A stretch of DNA of 64,000 nucleotides from Rhodocyclales bacterium (GTDB lineage Bacteria > Pseudomonadota > Gammaproteobacteria > Burkholderiales > Rhodocyclaceae). A program made the position numbers and the translations under genes. The stretch is taken from contig JACOUN010000008.1 in NCBI GenBank assembly GCA_016177805.1, positions 1 through 64,000 of the forward strand. The letters are read 5' to 3'. The first letter of the stretch is position 1. Each line of letters starts with the position of its first letter. Positions 25,168-34,722 of this stretch are shown piece by piece. Below the pieces are notes generated by a model. The model ran no database searches. It was not told the origin of the DNA and saw only the letters and a list, made by a program, of their open reading frames with translations.

Positions 25168-25680
25168 TCACTCCTGCTGCTCCCGCAATAGCAACGTCCT
25201 GGTGCGCTCCACCCAGTCGCCATTAGTGTCTTCTACGAGTTCCTTGAGGGCCACTTCGGTTTCGGTGATACCCGTAACAACACCGAAGTCCTGACCCATG
25301 TAGTTGCCTGCCCTGACTTGATGCAAAACATTGTCGACGCTGATCAACGCCTGGACGATATCGCCCTGCATCAGCACCCCAACCATGGAAAGAGACTCAA
25401 GCGGATATGCTTCGAGTGGCTCACGACGACGGGTGTAGTCAGGACCACCGGTGGTCTGCGCACGAGCGGCAGGTGCGATCCTTGAAGCGGCGAACGGATC
25501 GACCAGCCCTTCGGCATCATAGGAAACAACCGGAAAAGTCTTCATCTCCGGCAGCGGCTTGACAGCGCCGACCATACCCTTTTCCTGGTCGGCCATCCAC
25601 GCCTGTATGTCTTCCTGGTCGTCCGAACAGGCAGCCAGGATCAGACATCCGCTTATCATCAGTAGGCGCGTCAGACCCAT
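25168..25680 (-). CDS. pilP: Type IV pilus assembly lipoprotein
   Basis: Encodes 170 residues: a lipoprotein signal (ISGCLILAACS, Cys near residue 18) and a PilP domain with FPVVSYDAEGLVDPF and LESLSMVGVLMQGDIVQALI. It joins the inner-membrane PilMNO complex to the PilQ secretin. The ATG at 25680 shares one base with the pilO stop (TGATG); a GTG three bases upstream is possible. Confidence 0.93.
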   Translation of the reverse strand: MGLTRLLMISGCLILAACSDDQEDIQAWMADQEKGMVGAVKPLPEMKTFPVVSYDAEGLVDPFAASRIAPAARAQTTGGPDYTRRREPLEAYPLESLSMVGVLMQGDIVQALISVDNVLHQVRAGNYMGQDFGVVTGITETEVALKELVEDTNGDWVERTRTLLLREQQE

Positions 25681-26357
25681 CACTTGGCTCCCTGCCCTTT
25701 CGCCGCAGCTGCACGTTTCTGCTGAGCTTGCTCATCGTCGTCAAGATAGCGATAGGTGATCGCCGACGCCTGTAGCGTAAGCACCCCACTCTCGCCATCC
25801 TTGCTGACGAGGTCAAGATCGGTCAGCGTTACAATACGCGGCATGCGGGCGACATCACTCGCGAACTGCCCCAGATCGTGATACGTACCCACGATGCTGA
25901 CCGCGATGGGCATCTCGGCATAGAAATCCTTGACCGCTTCCGAGCCGGGTTTGAACAGCTCGAACTGCAACCCTCTTCCCAACCCCGCCTGGTTGATATC
26001 CGACAGCAGCGAATCCATCTCGGCCTTGTTCGGCAGTTGCTTGAGCAAGGCACCAAACTGACGGTCAGCTTCACCGAGTTGGCGTTTGTACTCGTCCTTG
26101 TTCAGAGCGAGGCGCTTTTTTGCCATCCAGTTTTCACGCAGCTGGACTTCCTGAGCCTGACGCGTTTCAAGCAACTCCACCTGATCATTCCAGACCAGCC
26201 ACCACGCCAACGCGACGGTCACAGCCAGCAGGGCAAGAAAAACCGCCACTCTCGGCGCAAGAGGCCACGACCCCGGATCATTCTGATCAAGGTTCCTGAA
26301 GTCCTGTGCAAAGCGTTCGAAATCGATGCCACGCAGACTCACCTGGGTGCCCTTCAT
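25680..26357 (-). CDS. pilO: Type IV pilus alignment protein
   Basis: Encodes 225 residues: a short cytoplasmic N terminus, one membrane segment (about 35-55), a coiled coil (about 60-110) and a ferredoxin-like C-terminal domain (MPIAVSIVGTYHDLGQF). It pairs with PilN in the inner-membrane alignment complex. Its start overlaps the pilN stop by 4 bp. Confidence 0.94.
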   Translation of the reverse strand: MKGTQVSLRGIDFERFAQDFRNLDQNDPGSWPLAPRVAVFLALLAVTVALAWWLVWNDQVELLETRQAQEVQLRENWMAKKRLALNKDEYKRQLGEADRQFGALLKQLPNKAEMDSLLSDINQAGLGRGLQFELFKPGSEAVKDFYAEMPIAVSIVGTYHDLGQFASDVARMPRIVTLTDLDLVSKDGESGVLTLQASAITYRYLDDDEQAQQKRAAAAKGQGAK

Positions 26358-26926
26358 TTTGGCGCCCCCTCACCATCAACGGTCTTGGCGCGCTCAATGT
26401 TGATATTCAGGGTGAAGTCACTCAGCCTGCGATCTTCCTTGATCGCAGACTTCACCTCAACCAGATCCGGCAGCTCGAGCTGCGGCGATTCATCAAGCCC
26501 CCGCATCAGATGCGAAACCCGTGAGTTCGACTGCGCGTACCCACTGAGCGCCACCCGCGTACCAGTCTGCTTCAACCCCCGCAGGTACACCCCCTCGGGC
26601 ATGCGACGCACCAGCTCATTGAAGACATGCACTGCCTCAGCTCGATTGCCCTGCAATGATTCGATGACCTGCTTACGCGCCACCAATGCGTCAATTTGCT
26701 CGCGCAGCCGGTTTATCTCCGCAATTTCCTTGTCCAGGCTGGCAATCTCGGACTCGAAAATCGCATTCTTCCGTTCCTGACGCTCGATGTTGCCGGCCAT
26801 ATAGGTATGGCCGAGCAAACCCACTGCGGCCCCCATGGCCACCATCAAGGCAGAAACCACGAAGAACTGCTGGCGACGTTGCTTGCGTTTTTCCTCCCGG
26901 TGAGGGAGTAGATTAATCCGGATCAT
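26354..26926 (-). CDS. pilN: Type IV pilus alignment protein
   Basis: Encodes 190 residues beginning with the conserved MIRINLLPHREEKR, which docks onto PilM. One membrane segment (about 20-42), a coiled coil and a small C-terminal domain follow. The start at 26926 is set by that conserved motif and by the 4-bp overlap with pilM. Confidence 0.95.
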   Translation of the reverse strand: MIRINLLPHREEKRKQRRQQFFVVSALMVAMGAAVGLLGHTYMAGNIERQERKNAIFESEIASLDKEIAEINRLREQIDALVARKQVIESLQGNRAEAVHVFNELVRRMPEGVYLRGLKQTGTRVALSGYAQSNSRVSHLMRGLDESPQLELPDLVEVKSAIKEDRRLSDFTLNINIERAKTVDGEGAPK

Positions 26927-27999
26927 GGGTCGAATCTCCTGAGCGCCAAGCCACATGCAACCATGAGGCTGGGCGCATCTGCGAGCAGATTCTTGGGCCG
27001 GATGCGGGACGCCAACGCCATGCCCGCAAACGGATTCGCAACCACCGTCTGCACTTGGACGCGCCCCGCGATAACCTCGGCCAGGCCTGGCATGACGGCA
27101 CACCCTCCCGCGAGAACAACGTAATCGACCTCATTGAACTGGGTCGAGGTGAAGAAAAACTGCAAGGCTCGTGATACTTCCAGCGCGAGACTGTCGAGAA
27201 ATGGGCGCATCAGATCGCGTTCGTAGTCGTCCGGAAGGCTGCCTGCCTTCTTCGCGACTTCGGCCTCGTCCACACCCATTCCGTACTGTCGCGCCACTTC
27301 CTGGGTAAGTTTGTTGCCACCAATGGATTGCTCACGCGCATAGAGCTGCTTGCCATCCCGCAGCATCGTGACACTCATGGCGCTCGCTCCAATATCCACC
27401 AGGGCAACGATCTTTCCCTTGGCCCCATCGGGCAGCGTGCGATTGACGAGCTCAAATGCCGCCTCGGACGCAAACGATTCGACATCCATGATCACCGCTT
27501 TCAGCCCGGCCGCCTCAGCGACCGCGACGCGATCCTCGACTTTCTCCTTGCGTGACGCCGCAATCAGCACCTCGACGTCATCCTGACCGCCCGGCGCGGG
27601 CCCAATCAGCTGGAAATCGAGATTCACCTCGTCGATGGCGAACGGAATGTACTGGTTGGCTTCGGACTCGACCTGGATCTCCATCTCCTGCTCGCGCAAA
27701 CCCGCCTGAAGTAGAATTTTCTTCGTGATTACGGCGGATGCCGGCAGCGCGACGGCGACGTTCTTGATCCCGCTCCCCATACGGCGCGTGGCCCGTCGAA
27801 CTGCCTCGCCGACCGCTTCCAGGTTGGTGATGTTGCCATCGACGACCGCATCGCGAGGCAGCGCCTCGATCGCATAGCGTTCGATGCGGTACCCCTCCTT
27901 CTCGCCACCCGACAACTCGACCAACTTCACCGATGAAGATGAAATATCGAGCCCGGCCAACTGGCTTGCCTTGGAACCGAACATCTGAAAGTCGATCAC
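26923..27999 (-). CDS. pilM: Type IV pilus actin-like ATPase
   Basis: Encodes 358 residues with an actin/FtsA fold: LAGLDISSSSVKLVEL (phosphate 1), VALVDIGASAMSVTMLRDG (phosphate 2) and YVVLAGGCAVMPGLAEV (adenosine). It is the cytoplasmic anchor of the PilMNOP complex. The GTG at 27999 is chosen because AAGGA lies about eight bases upstream; the ATG at 27984 better matches some homologues but has no ribosome site. First gene of the pil-aro-dgt run, divergent from PBP1A. Confidence 0.94.
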   Translation of the reverse strand: MIDFQMFGSKASQLAGLDISSSSVKLVELSGGEKEGYRIERYAIEALPRDAVVDGNITNLEAVGEAVRRATRRMGSGIKNVAVALPASAVITKKILLQAGLREQEMEIQVESEANQYIPFAIDEVNLDFQLIGPAPGGQDDVEVLIAASRKEKVEDRVAVAEAAGLKAVIMDVESFASEAAFELVNRTLPDGAKGKIVALVDIGASAMSVTMLRDGKQLYAREQSIGGNKLTQEVARQYGMGVDEAEVAKKAGSLPDDYERDLMRPFLDSLALEVSRALQFFFTSTQFNEVDYVVLAGGCAVMPGLAEVIAGRVQVQTVVANPFAGMALASRIRPKNLLADAPSLMVACGLALRRFDP

Positions 28000-28055
28000 A
28001 AAGAAAATCCTTAAATTTCTTTATGTTAGACGGAACACCTAACCCGTTACTTCAA

Positions 28056-28085
28056 ATCCTAGCAACAAACAAGGGAAACTGTAAA
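28056..28085 (-). promoter_or_regulatory. Candidate promoter of the pil operon
   Basis: On the minus strand TTTACA (28085-28080) and TAGGAT (28061-28056) lie 18 bp apart in the AT-rich divergent region. They match five and four of six sigma70 consensus bases and point at pilM. Confidence 0.4.
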
Positions 28086-28131
28086 GCAAAATGCTTAAGA
28101 TATTTGACTGGAGTACCCATCCGCCCGTCCG

Positions 28132-28137
28132 TATAAT
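28132..28137 (+). promoter_or_regulatory. Perfect -10 box upstream of PBP1A gene
   Basis: TATAAT lies 31 bp before the start codon. No good -35 box stands 17 bp upstream (TGGAGT, three of six); the TTGACT further up is 22 bp away. An activator or weak promoter is possible. Confidence 0.45.
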
Positions 28138-28167
28138 CCCCGTTTCCTTCGATTTTGTGGATTCCTG

Positions 28168-30543
28168 ATGCGCTGGGTCGTCTACCCGCTGGTATTTATG
28201 CTCACGGCAACTATACTCGGGTTCGCCACGCTTGGCACGGCGATCGCGCTTGCCTGGCCCAAACTTCCCTCGCTTGAGTCACTTACCGACTATCGCCCGA
28301 GAATTCCGCTTCGAGTATACACGTCAGATGGATATTTGCTCGGTGAATTTGGCGAGGAGCGGCGCGCCTTCGTCAATATCGACCAAGTCCCGGAAAAACT
28401 CAAGAACGCGATACTGGCAGCCGAGGATGAACGCTTTTATGAGCATCCCGGCGTCGACCCGATCGGCATTGCGCGAGCAGCACTGGCCAATATCGTCTCC
28501 GGCGGCCGTGGCCAGGGCGCATCGACCATCACGATGCAGGTCGCGCGCAACTTCTTTCTGTCGCGGGAAAAAACGTACAACCGCAAGCTGTACGAGATCC
28601 TGCTGGCGATCAAAATAGAACGCAACCTTGGCAAGGATCAGATCCTTGAAATTTACTTCAACCAGATTTTCCTTGGCCATCGTGCGTATGGATTTGCCGC
28701 TGCCGCACGTACTTACTTTGACAAGGCGATTGATGAACTGACCCTCGCCGAAGCGGCGATGCTCGCGGGACTGCCGAAAGCGCCCTCTGCATACAATCCA
28801 ATTTCGAATCTTGCGCGCGCCACCAGCCGCCAACACTATGTACTTCGCCGGATGCTGGACGCTGGATTCATCGACGCCAAGTCATACGAGGCCGCGGTGG
28901 CGGATGCGGTCAAACCAACCACGGCGAGATCGGCCTCCCGCCCCGAAAGTGCCGACTTTGTCGCCGAGATGGCGCGACAGATCGCGGTCGAGCAGTTCGG
29001 AGAAGACGCCTACCAGCTTGGCATCAAGATCATCACCACCGTATCAAGCGCCGAGCAGGCTGCGGCGCAACTGGCATTGCGGCGCGGAGCGCTCGCCTAT
29101 GATCAAAGGCATGGCTATCGGGGACCCGAGGCGTTCGTTGAACTTGGCTCCGCGAGTCTGACCAGCGCCGATGAGCTTTCGGATCAACTGGAGGAATATC
29201 CAGGCTATGGCGACCTGCTTTCGGCGATCGTGCTTGAAGCGTCGCCTAAGAGTGTTCGCGTTTTCACCAACAATGGAACACTGACGATAACCGGTAGCGG
29301 ACTGGCGTTCGCCGCCCCGATGCTTGACGAGCGCGCTCCTCAAGCACGGCGAGTCCGACCTGGAGCGGTCATCCGCATACGCCGGACAGATGACGAGAAC
29401 TGGGAGATCCTGCAGCTCCCCGAGATTGAAGCAGCGCTTGTTTCCATTGATGCCAACACCGGCGCTGTGCGGGCTCTGGTCGGCGGCTTCGACTTCAATC
29501 GCAACAAGTTCAATCACGCCACCCAGGCTTACCGACAACCGGGCTCGAGCTTCAAACCGTTCATCTACTCGGCCGCCCTGGAACGGGGCTACTCACCAGC
29601 CAGCTATGTCGACGACGCGCCGCTCTATTTCCCTGCCGAAGTCACCGGCAGCAAGGCCTGGGAGCCACAGAACTACGACAACAAGTTCGACGGACCGATG
29701 ACCTTGCGCGACGCGCTGACCCGTTCCAAGAACATGGTATCGATCCGTTTGCTGCAGTCCATCACACCGGAGTACGCGCAGGATTACATCGCGCGCTTCG
29801 GTTTCGAGCCGTCGCGTCATCCTGCATTCCTGACCATGGCGCTGGGAGCGGGAGCGGTAACACCCTGGCAGTTGGCCGCCGGATACGCGGTATTCGCGAA
29901 TGGCGGCTACAAGGTGGAACCCTATATCGTCAAGGAGATCATCGACGGCCAGGGCCGCACCGTCGCCCGGGTCGATCCGCCGGTCGCGGGCAAAAGCGCG
30001 CCTCGCGTGATCGATCCGCGCAATGCCTGGCTAATCGACTCCATGCTGCAGAACGTCGTGTCTCGCGGCACCGCCACGCGGGCGAAGGCACTCGGGCGTC
30101 ATGACCTCGCCGGCAAGACGGGAACCACCAATGACTACGTGGACGCCTGGTTCGCCGGATACAACCCCGACATCGTCGCGGTGAGCTGGATCGGCCATGG
30201 TCAGCCGCGCAATCTGGGGCGCGGCGAAACCGGCGGACGGGCGGCGCTGCCGATATGGATCGACTACATGCGCAGCGCGCTCAAGGATGTCCCTGAGAAA
30301 TCTCGTACTCTTCCTTCCGGACTTGTGCCGGCCCAAGTGCCAGGAAAAGCGTACACCGACTATCACTACGCGGAGTACCCGCCTCCCGAACCGCCGCAGG
30401 AGGAACTGCCCGACATTCCGGAGCTGCGTTATTTCATGCCGGAACAGGTTCCGTCGCAGAACGGCACGTCGAATGCAGTTCCGGCGCGACGGAGCGCCCC
30501 CGCGCCAGTCGAGGAACGCACCTTGCCGCCGATCCGGCCGTAG
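28168..30543 (+). CDS. mrcA: Penicillin-binding protein 1A (bifunctional)
   Basis: Encodes 791 residues. An N-terminal membrane anchor (about 8-30) precedes a GT51 glycosyltransferase domain (ILAAEDERFYEHPGVD, GASTITMQVARNFFLS, YFNQIFLGHRAYGF) and a transpeptidase domain with SSFK, SKN and KTGTT. It polymerises and cross-links peptidoglycan in the periplasm. It is divergent from pilM, the standard arrangement in these bacteria (also called ponA). The C-terminal tail is Pro rich and variable. Confidence 0.96.
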   Translation: MRWVVYPLVFMLTATILGFATLGTAIALAWPKLPSLESLTDYRPRIPLRVYTSDGYLLGEFGEERRAFVNIDQVPEKLKNAILAAEDERFYEHPGVDPIGIARAALANIVSGGRGQGASTITMQVARNFFLSREKTYNRKLYEILLAIKIERNLGKDQILEIYFNQIFLGHRAYGFAAAARTYFDKAIDELTLAEAAMLAGLPKAPSAYNPISNLARATSRQHYVLRRMLDAGFIDAKSYEAAVADAVKPTTARSASRPESADFVAEMARQIAVEQFGEDAYQLGIKIITTVSSAEQAAAQLALRRGALAYDQRHGYRGPEAFVELGSASLTSADELSDQLEEYPGYGDLLSAIVLEASPKSVRVFTNNGTLTITGSGLAFAAPMLDERAPQARRVRPGAVIRIRRTDDENWEILQLPEIEAALVSIDANTGAVRALVGGFDFNRNKFNHATQAYRQPGSSFKPFIYSAALERGYSPASYVDDAPLYFPAEVTGSKAWEPQNYDNKFDGPMTLRDALTRSKNMVSIRLLQSITPEYAQDYIARFGFEPSRHPAFLTMALGAGAVTPWQLAAGYAVFANGGYKVEPYIVKEIIDGQGRTVARVDPPVAGKSAPRVIDPRNAWLIDSMLQNVVSRGTATRAKALGRHDLAGKTGTTNDYVDAWFAGYNPDIVAVSWIGHGQPRNLGRGETGGRAALPIWIDYMRSALKDVPEKSRTLPSGLVPAQVPGKAYTDYHYAEYPPPEPPQEELPDIPELRYFMPEQVPSQNGTSNAVPARRSAPAPVEERTLPPIRP

Positions 30544-30580
30544 CGGACTGAGTCCACGATAACGCGCGGGTCAGTCTTGA

Positions 30581-30901
30581 TTACGGTCGGATACGAACGG
30601 CGGAGCCGGATTGCTCGCTGACCGTTTTGGTCAGGGTTGCGTACAATTCGGCCCCATCGCGCCCGGCGATCCACACCCCCTCACACAGGCGGAAGTGAAA
30701 TCCCCCACTACGTGCGGCGACCCATATTTCCCGCGCCGCACTATGGCGATTGATGATGATCTTGGTGCCGTTCTCGAACTCGAGCTCAAGTATCCCTCCG
30801 GGTTTGATTTCGATATCAATCTCGGCGCCACAAGCCTCAAGCGCGGCTTCCATGCGCAGCAACTCGGCATCCGCCAGTGCGTTGAATGCAGACTCTTCCA
30901 T
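30581..30901 (-). CDS. cyaY: Iron-sulfur assembly protein, frataxin family
   Basis: Encodes 106 residues with the bacterial frataxin fold. An acidic first helix (DAELLRMEAALEACGAEIDIE) and the sheet ILELEFENGTKIIINRH, EIWVAA and GFHFR are family features. It tunes cysteine desulfurase activity in Fe-S cluster building. The start at 30901 gives the usual length. It is divergent from lptM-lysA, a common setting for this gene. Confidence 0.94.
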   Translation of the reverse strand: MEESAFNALADAELLRMEAALEACGAEIDIEIKPGGILELEFENGTKIIINRHSAAREIWVAARSGGFHFRLCEGVWIAGRDGAELYATLTKTVSEQSGSAVRIRP

Positions 30902-30950
30902 GCTTACTCCTTCTGTTAGGATTTCACCTTTACGCTCATGCGGGGACTCG

Positions 30951-31109
30951 ATGCAACTCAGGTTATCGATGATCGCAATCGGCTGCGCGATCGCGCTGTC
31001 AGCTTGTGGCATCAAGGGGCCGCTGTATCTGCCCGATATCCCGCCAGCACCGGCCCAGACCCAACCCGCGACCGGTGGCGATCATAGCAAGCAACCCTCG
31101 GCAAATTGA
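30951..31109 (+). CDS. lptM: Small LptM/YifL-like lipoprotein
   Basis: Encodes 52 residues: a lipoprotein signal with lipobox LSAC (Cys19) directly followed by GIKGPLYLP, the hallmark of LptM, then a Pro/Gln-rich tail. LptM stabilises the LptDE lipopolysaccharide translocon in E. coli. The position between cyaY and lysA is conserved. The stop lies two bases before the lysA ATG. Confidence 0.88.
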   Translation: MQLRLSMIAIGCAIALSACGIKGPLYLPDIPPAPAQTQPATGGDHSKQPSAN

Positions 31110-31111
31110 AC

Positions 31112-32380
31112 ATGAATTCTGAACTCACCATTCCTACCCTCGGCTACGGCACAGCCGGACTACAGATCGAGGGCGTCCCGCTTGCCGAAATCGCATCGCG
31201 CTTCGGTACCCCCGTCTTCGTCTATTCGCTTGGCGCCATGACGGCGGCGTTCAACGCTTACCGCAATGCCCTGACGCGGCACAAGGCCCAGGTTTTCTAT
31301 GCGGTCAAAGCCAACGCCAACCTTGGGGTACTATCCGCGTTTGCACGTATGGGGTCCGGATTCGACATCGTTTCGGGCGGAGAACTGACCCGTGTTATTG
31401 CTGCCGGTGGTCACGCGAGCAAAGTCGTGTTCTCCGGCGTGGGCAAGAGTTCGCAGGAGATGCGGCAGGCGCTGGACGCCGGGATACGTTGTTTCAATGT
31501 CGAATCGAGGTCTGAGCTGGAACGGCTCAATCGCGTTGCGGGCGAAACGTGCAAAGCCGCACCCATCGCGTTGCGCGTCAATCCGGATGTCGACCCCAAG
31601 ACCCACCCCTACATCTCGACCGGCCTCAGAAACAACAAGTTCGGCGTGGCGTTCAACGAAGCGCTCGCGCTATATCGGCTCGCCGCCAGCCTTCCCAACG
31701 TCAAGGTCAGCGGCATTGCCTGTCATATCGGATCACAACTGGTGGACTCCGCCCCCATCGTCGAGGCTGCGGAGAAACTGCTTGGGCTTGTGAACCAGTT
31801 GTCCGCTGAAGGGATGGCACTGGACCATATCGATCTGGGCGGTGGTCTCGGCATCCGCTACCAGGACGAAACGCCACCCGACACAGCGGACTACCTGGCT
31901 CCGGTATTGCGGGTATTTGAAGGGCGACACGAGGAACTCTGTTTCGAGCCGGGTCGTTCCCTGATAGGCAACGCGGGATTGCTGCTGACCCGCATCGAAT
32001 ACCTGAAGCCGGGTGCGGAAAAGAGCTTCGCCATCGTGGACGCCGCCATGAACGATCTGGCCCGGCCGGCGCTCTACGACGCCTACCACGAGGTGGTCGC
32101 GGTCACACCACGTGACGACAAGCCCCAGCGCTATGAAATAGTCGGCCCGATCTGCGAGAGCGGCGACTTCCTGGCCCACGATCGCGCACTCGCGGTGCGT
32201 GAAGGCGACCTGCTCGCGCTACTGTCTGCCGGAGCCTATGGGATGACGATGAGTTCGAACTACAACACCCGCCCGCGCGCGGCTGAAGTCATCGTCAACG
32301 GTGACCAGCTTCATCTGGTCCGTGCACGTGAGCCGATCGAATCGTTGTTCGCGCTGGAATCGCTGTTACCCGAAACGTAA
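31112..32380 (+). CDS. lysA: Diaminopimelate decarboxylase
   Basis: Encodes 422 residues of the PLP-dependent fold III family. The PLP lysine lies in FYAVKANANLGVL, the glycine loop in HIDLGGGLGIRY, and CESGDFLA and SAGAYGMTMSSNYN hold active-site residues from the partner subunit. It makes lysine from meso-diaminopimelate. A TTG six bases upstream in frame is a less likely start. Confidence 0.96.
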   Translation: MNSELTIPTLGYGTAGLQIEGVPLAEIASRFGTPVFVYSLGAMTAAFNAYRNALTRHKAQVFYAVKANANLGVLSAFARMGSGFDIVSGGELTRVIAAGGHASKVVFSGVGKSSQEMRQALDAGIRCFNVESRSELERLNRVAGETCKAAPIALRVNPDVDPKTHPYISTGLRNNKFGVAFNEALALYRLAASLPNVKVSGIACHIGSQLVDSAPIVEAAEKLLGLVNQLSAEGMALDHIDLGGGLGIRYQDETPPDTADYLAPVLRVFEGRHEELCFEPGRSLIGNAGLLLTRIEYLKPGAEKSFAIVDAAMNDLARPALYDAYHEVVAVTPRDDKPQRYEIVGPICESGDFLAHDRALAVREGDLLALLSAGAYGMTMSSNYNTRPRAAEVIVNGDQLHLVRAREPIESLFALESLLPET

Positions 32381-32387
32381 ACTCCCG

Positions 32388-33284
32388 CTAATTCTCGCCG
32401 ATTTCCTCCAGGCAGCGCGCCAGTGCATCCCGCCAGGGGGGCAATCGGATCCCGAAGCGGCTCGCCAGACGGCTACAATCAAGACGGGAATTGGCTGGGC
32501 GACGCGCAGACGTGGGGTATTCCGACGACGGTATCGGCTCCACCGCCCGCACCCGCAACACCGCGCCCGGCCGCTGCCGCCCGAATTCAGCATAGATTTC
32601 GGTCGCAAAACCATGCCACGAAGTTTGGCCTTGCGATGCGAGATGCAGCACCTCCGAGGCAAATCGCCCTTCCGCGCGTTCACGCTGCACTGCCATGACG
32701 ACATGGGCACTGGCATCGGCGATGTTGCGTGCCCAGGTCGGAGCGCCGAACTGATCGGCCACGACTTTCAGCGTTTCCCGCTCACGCCCCAGACGCAGCA
32801 TGGTCCGAACGAAATTGGCGCCGCGCGCGGCAAATACCCACGTCGTCCTGAGGATGATGAAATCCGCGCCCGATGCCATGATCGCCCGCTCTCCCGCCAG
32901 TTTGCTTCGCCCATAGGCATTTAGAGGCGACACCGGGTCAGTCTCGTCCCAGGGGGTGTCCTTGTCGCCATCAAACACGTAGTCGGTCGAGTAGTGCAAC
33001 AGCAGCGCGCCCACGCTACGCGCGGCGAGCGCCAGCGCCCTCGGCGCCTCGCCGTTGATGCGGGTTGCAAGGTCTTCTTCGCTTTCGGCACGATCGACCG
33101 CAGTGTAGGCCGCCGCGTTGACGATCACATCCGGCTTGTGCGCACCGATCGCGCGCGCGATCGCCTCGGGCCGGGTCAGATCGCAATCGCCGCGCGTGAG
33201 CGCGACGACCTCCCCCAACGGCATCAGACTGCGCACCAGCTCGTAGCCGACCTGGCCATTCGCTCCGGTCACAAGCAATTTCAC
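32388..33284 (-). CDS. rfbD: dTDP-4-dehydrorhamnose reductase
   Basis: Encodes 298 residues of the SDR family: TGANGQVGYEL for NADPH, STDYVFDGD, and the catalytic YGRSK. It performs the last step of dTDP-L-rhamnose synthesis. The GTG start at 33284 overlaps the rfbC stop (GTGA) and begins with the conserved MKLLVTGANGQ; earlier starts would sit inside rfbC. Last gene of rfbBACD. Confidence 0.95.
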   Translation of the reverse strand: MKLLVTGANGQVGYELVRSLMPLGEVVALTRGDCDLTRPEAIARAIGAHKPDVIVNAAAYTAVDRAESEEDLATRINGEAPRALALAARSVGALLLHYSTDYVFDGDKDTPWDETDPVSPLNAYGRSKLAGERAIMASGADFIILRTTWVFAARGANFVRTMLRLGRERETLKVVADQFGAPTWARNIADASAHVVMAVQRERAEGRFASEVLHLASQGQTSWHGFATEIYAEFGRQRPGAVLRVRAVEPIPSSEYPTSARRPANSRLDCSRLASRFGIRLPPWRDALARCLEEIGEN

Positions 33285-33826
33285 TCGAACGCCTCGCACT
33301 CGTCGAGTGCCGCGCCGATCCTGTCCTTGCCCGACAACAGCGGCTCACCGGTCAATGGCCAATCCACCGCGACAGTCAGATCGTTCCACGCCAGACAGCG
33401 TTCATGCTCGGGCGCGTAGTAGTCCGTCGTCTTGTACAGAAAATCCGCCAATTCGCTCAGGACCAGAAAGCCATGCGCGAACCCCGGTGGTATCCAGAAC
33501 TGGCGATGGTTGTCCTCGGTCAGCTCACACCCGGTCCAACGGCCAAAAGTCGGTGACGACTTGCGCATATCGACCGCAACATCAAACACCGCCCCCCGCA
33601 CGACACGCACCAGCTTTCCCTGGGGCTGACGGATCTGGTAGTGCAGACCACGCAGCACGCCCCGTGCCGAACGCGAATGGTTATCCTGTACAAAAGCGGC
33701 GTCCAGACCCACCCGCTCGGCAAAAGTCCTGACGTTGTAACTTTCGAAGAAGAAGCCGCGGCTATCGCCAAATACTTTGGGCTCTATGATCAACGGACCC
33801 GCCAGTTGCGTTTCGACCACCTCCAT
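33281..33826 (-). CDS. rfbC: dTDP-4-dehydrorhamnose 3,5-epimerase
   Basis: Encodes 181 residues of the RmlC cupin family. FVQDNHSRSARGVLRGLHYQ carries the catalytic His; FWIPPGFAHGFLVLSE is a second signature. It epimerises the dehydrated sugar nucleotide in dTDP-rhamnose synthesis. Start and stop overlap its neighbours (TGATG with rfbA, GTGA with rfbD). Confidence 0.96.
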   Translation of the reverse strand: MEVVETQLAGPLIIEPKVFGDSRGFFFESYNVRTFAERVGLDAAFVQDNHSRSARGVLRGLHYQIRQPQGKLVRVVRGAVFDVAVDMRKSSPTFGRWTGCELTEDNHRQFWIPPGFAHGFLVLSELADFLYKTTDYYAPEHERCLAWNDLTVAVDWPLTGEPLLSGKDRIGAALDECEAFE

Positions 33827-34710
33827 CAAAACACCCTGTCGTCGATCAAGCTGGCGAGGTAATGGCCATATCCGTTCTTGCTCAGCGGTCGCGCCAGAGC
33901 ACGCAACTGCTCCGCATCGATCCACCCCGCCCGCCACGCAATCTCTTCCGGGCACGCGATCTTCAGCCCCTGGCGCTTTTCTATGGTCTGTATGAACAGC
34001 CCCGCCTCAAGCAGGCTCTCATGGGTACCGGTATCCAACCAGGCGTGACCGCGCCCCATGACCTGGACGTCCAGATCACCCCACTCGAGATACTGGCGAT
34101 TGACGTCGGTGATCTCGAGTTCGCCGCGCGGACTGGGCTTGAGGGCGCGCGCGACGTCGACCACGCGCGCATCGTAGTAGTACAGACCGGTAACCGCATA
34201 GCGACTCTTGGGTTTGGCCGGCTTCTCTTCCAGACTCACCGCGCGCCCCGACGGGTCGAACTCCACGACGCCATAACGTTCCGGGTCATGCACCGGGTAG
34301 GCGAACACCGTGGCGCCGTCGATGCGTTCCCCCGCCTTGCGCAAGCTGGTGGAAAACTCGTGGCCGTAGAACAGGTTGTCGCCCAGCACCAGCGCCGACG
34401 GACTCCCCGACAGAAACTCCTCGCCGATCAGAAAGGCTTGCGCCAGCCCGTCTGGACTCGGCTGGACCGCATACTGGAAGTTCACCCCCCAGCGACTGCC
34501 GTCTCCCAGCAACTGCTCGAAACGCGGGGTATCCTGCGGCGTCGAAATGATCAGGATGTCGCGTATCCCCGACAGCATCAAGGTGCTGACCGGGTAGTAG
34601 ATCATCGGCTTGTCATAAACAGGCAGCAGTTGCTTGGATACCGCGAGCGTTGCCGGGTGCAGCCGGGTGCCGGAGCCCCCCGCGAGGATGATGCCTTTGC
34701 GTTGCGTCAC
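33826..34710 (-). CDS. rfbA: Glucose-1-phosphate thymidylyltransferase
   Basis: Encodes 294 residues. [16 protein letters not shown] binds the nucleotide, and [17 protein letters not shown] and [12 protein letters not shown] are diagnostic. It makes dTDP-glucose, the first step to dTDP-rhamnose. The start is GTG at 34710 with GAGGG upstream. It lies 12 bp after rfbB. Confidence 0.96.
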   Translation of the reverse strand: MTQRKGIILAGGSGTRLHPATLAVSKQLLPVYDKPMIYYPVSTLMLSGIRDILIISTPQDTPRFEQLLGDGSRWGVNFQYAVQPSPDGLAQAFLIGEEFLSGSPSALVLGDNLFYGHEFSTSLRKAGERIDGATVFAYPVHDPERYGVVEFDPSGRAVSLEEKPAKPKSRYAVTGLYYYDARVVDVARALKPSPRGELEITDVNRQYLEWGDLDVQVMGRGHAWLDTGTHESLLEAGLFIQTIEKRQGLKIACPEEIAWRAGWIDAEQLRALARPLSKNGYGHYLASLIDDRVF

Positions 34711-34722
34711 GTATTCCCTCGT

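Noticed and set aside
28109-28137. TTGACT and TATAAT as one promoter for PBP1A
   Set aside because: The spacer is 22 bp, too long for sigma70; only the -10 box is kept.
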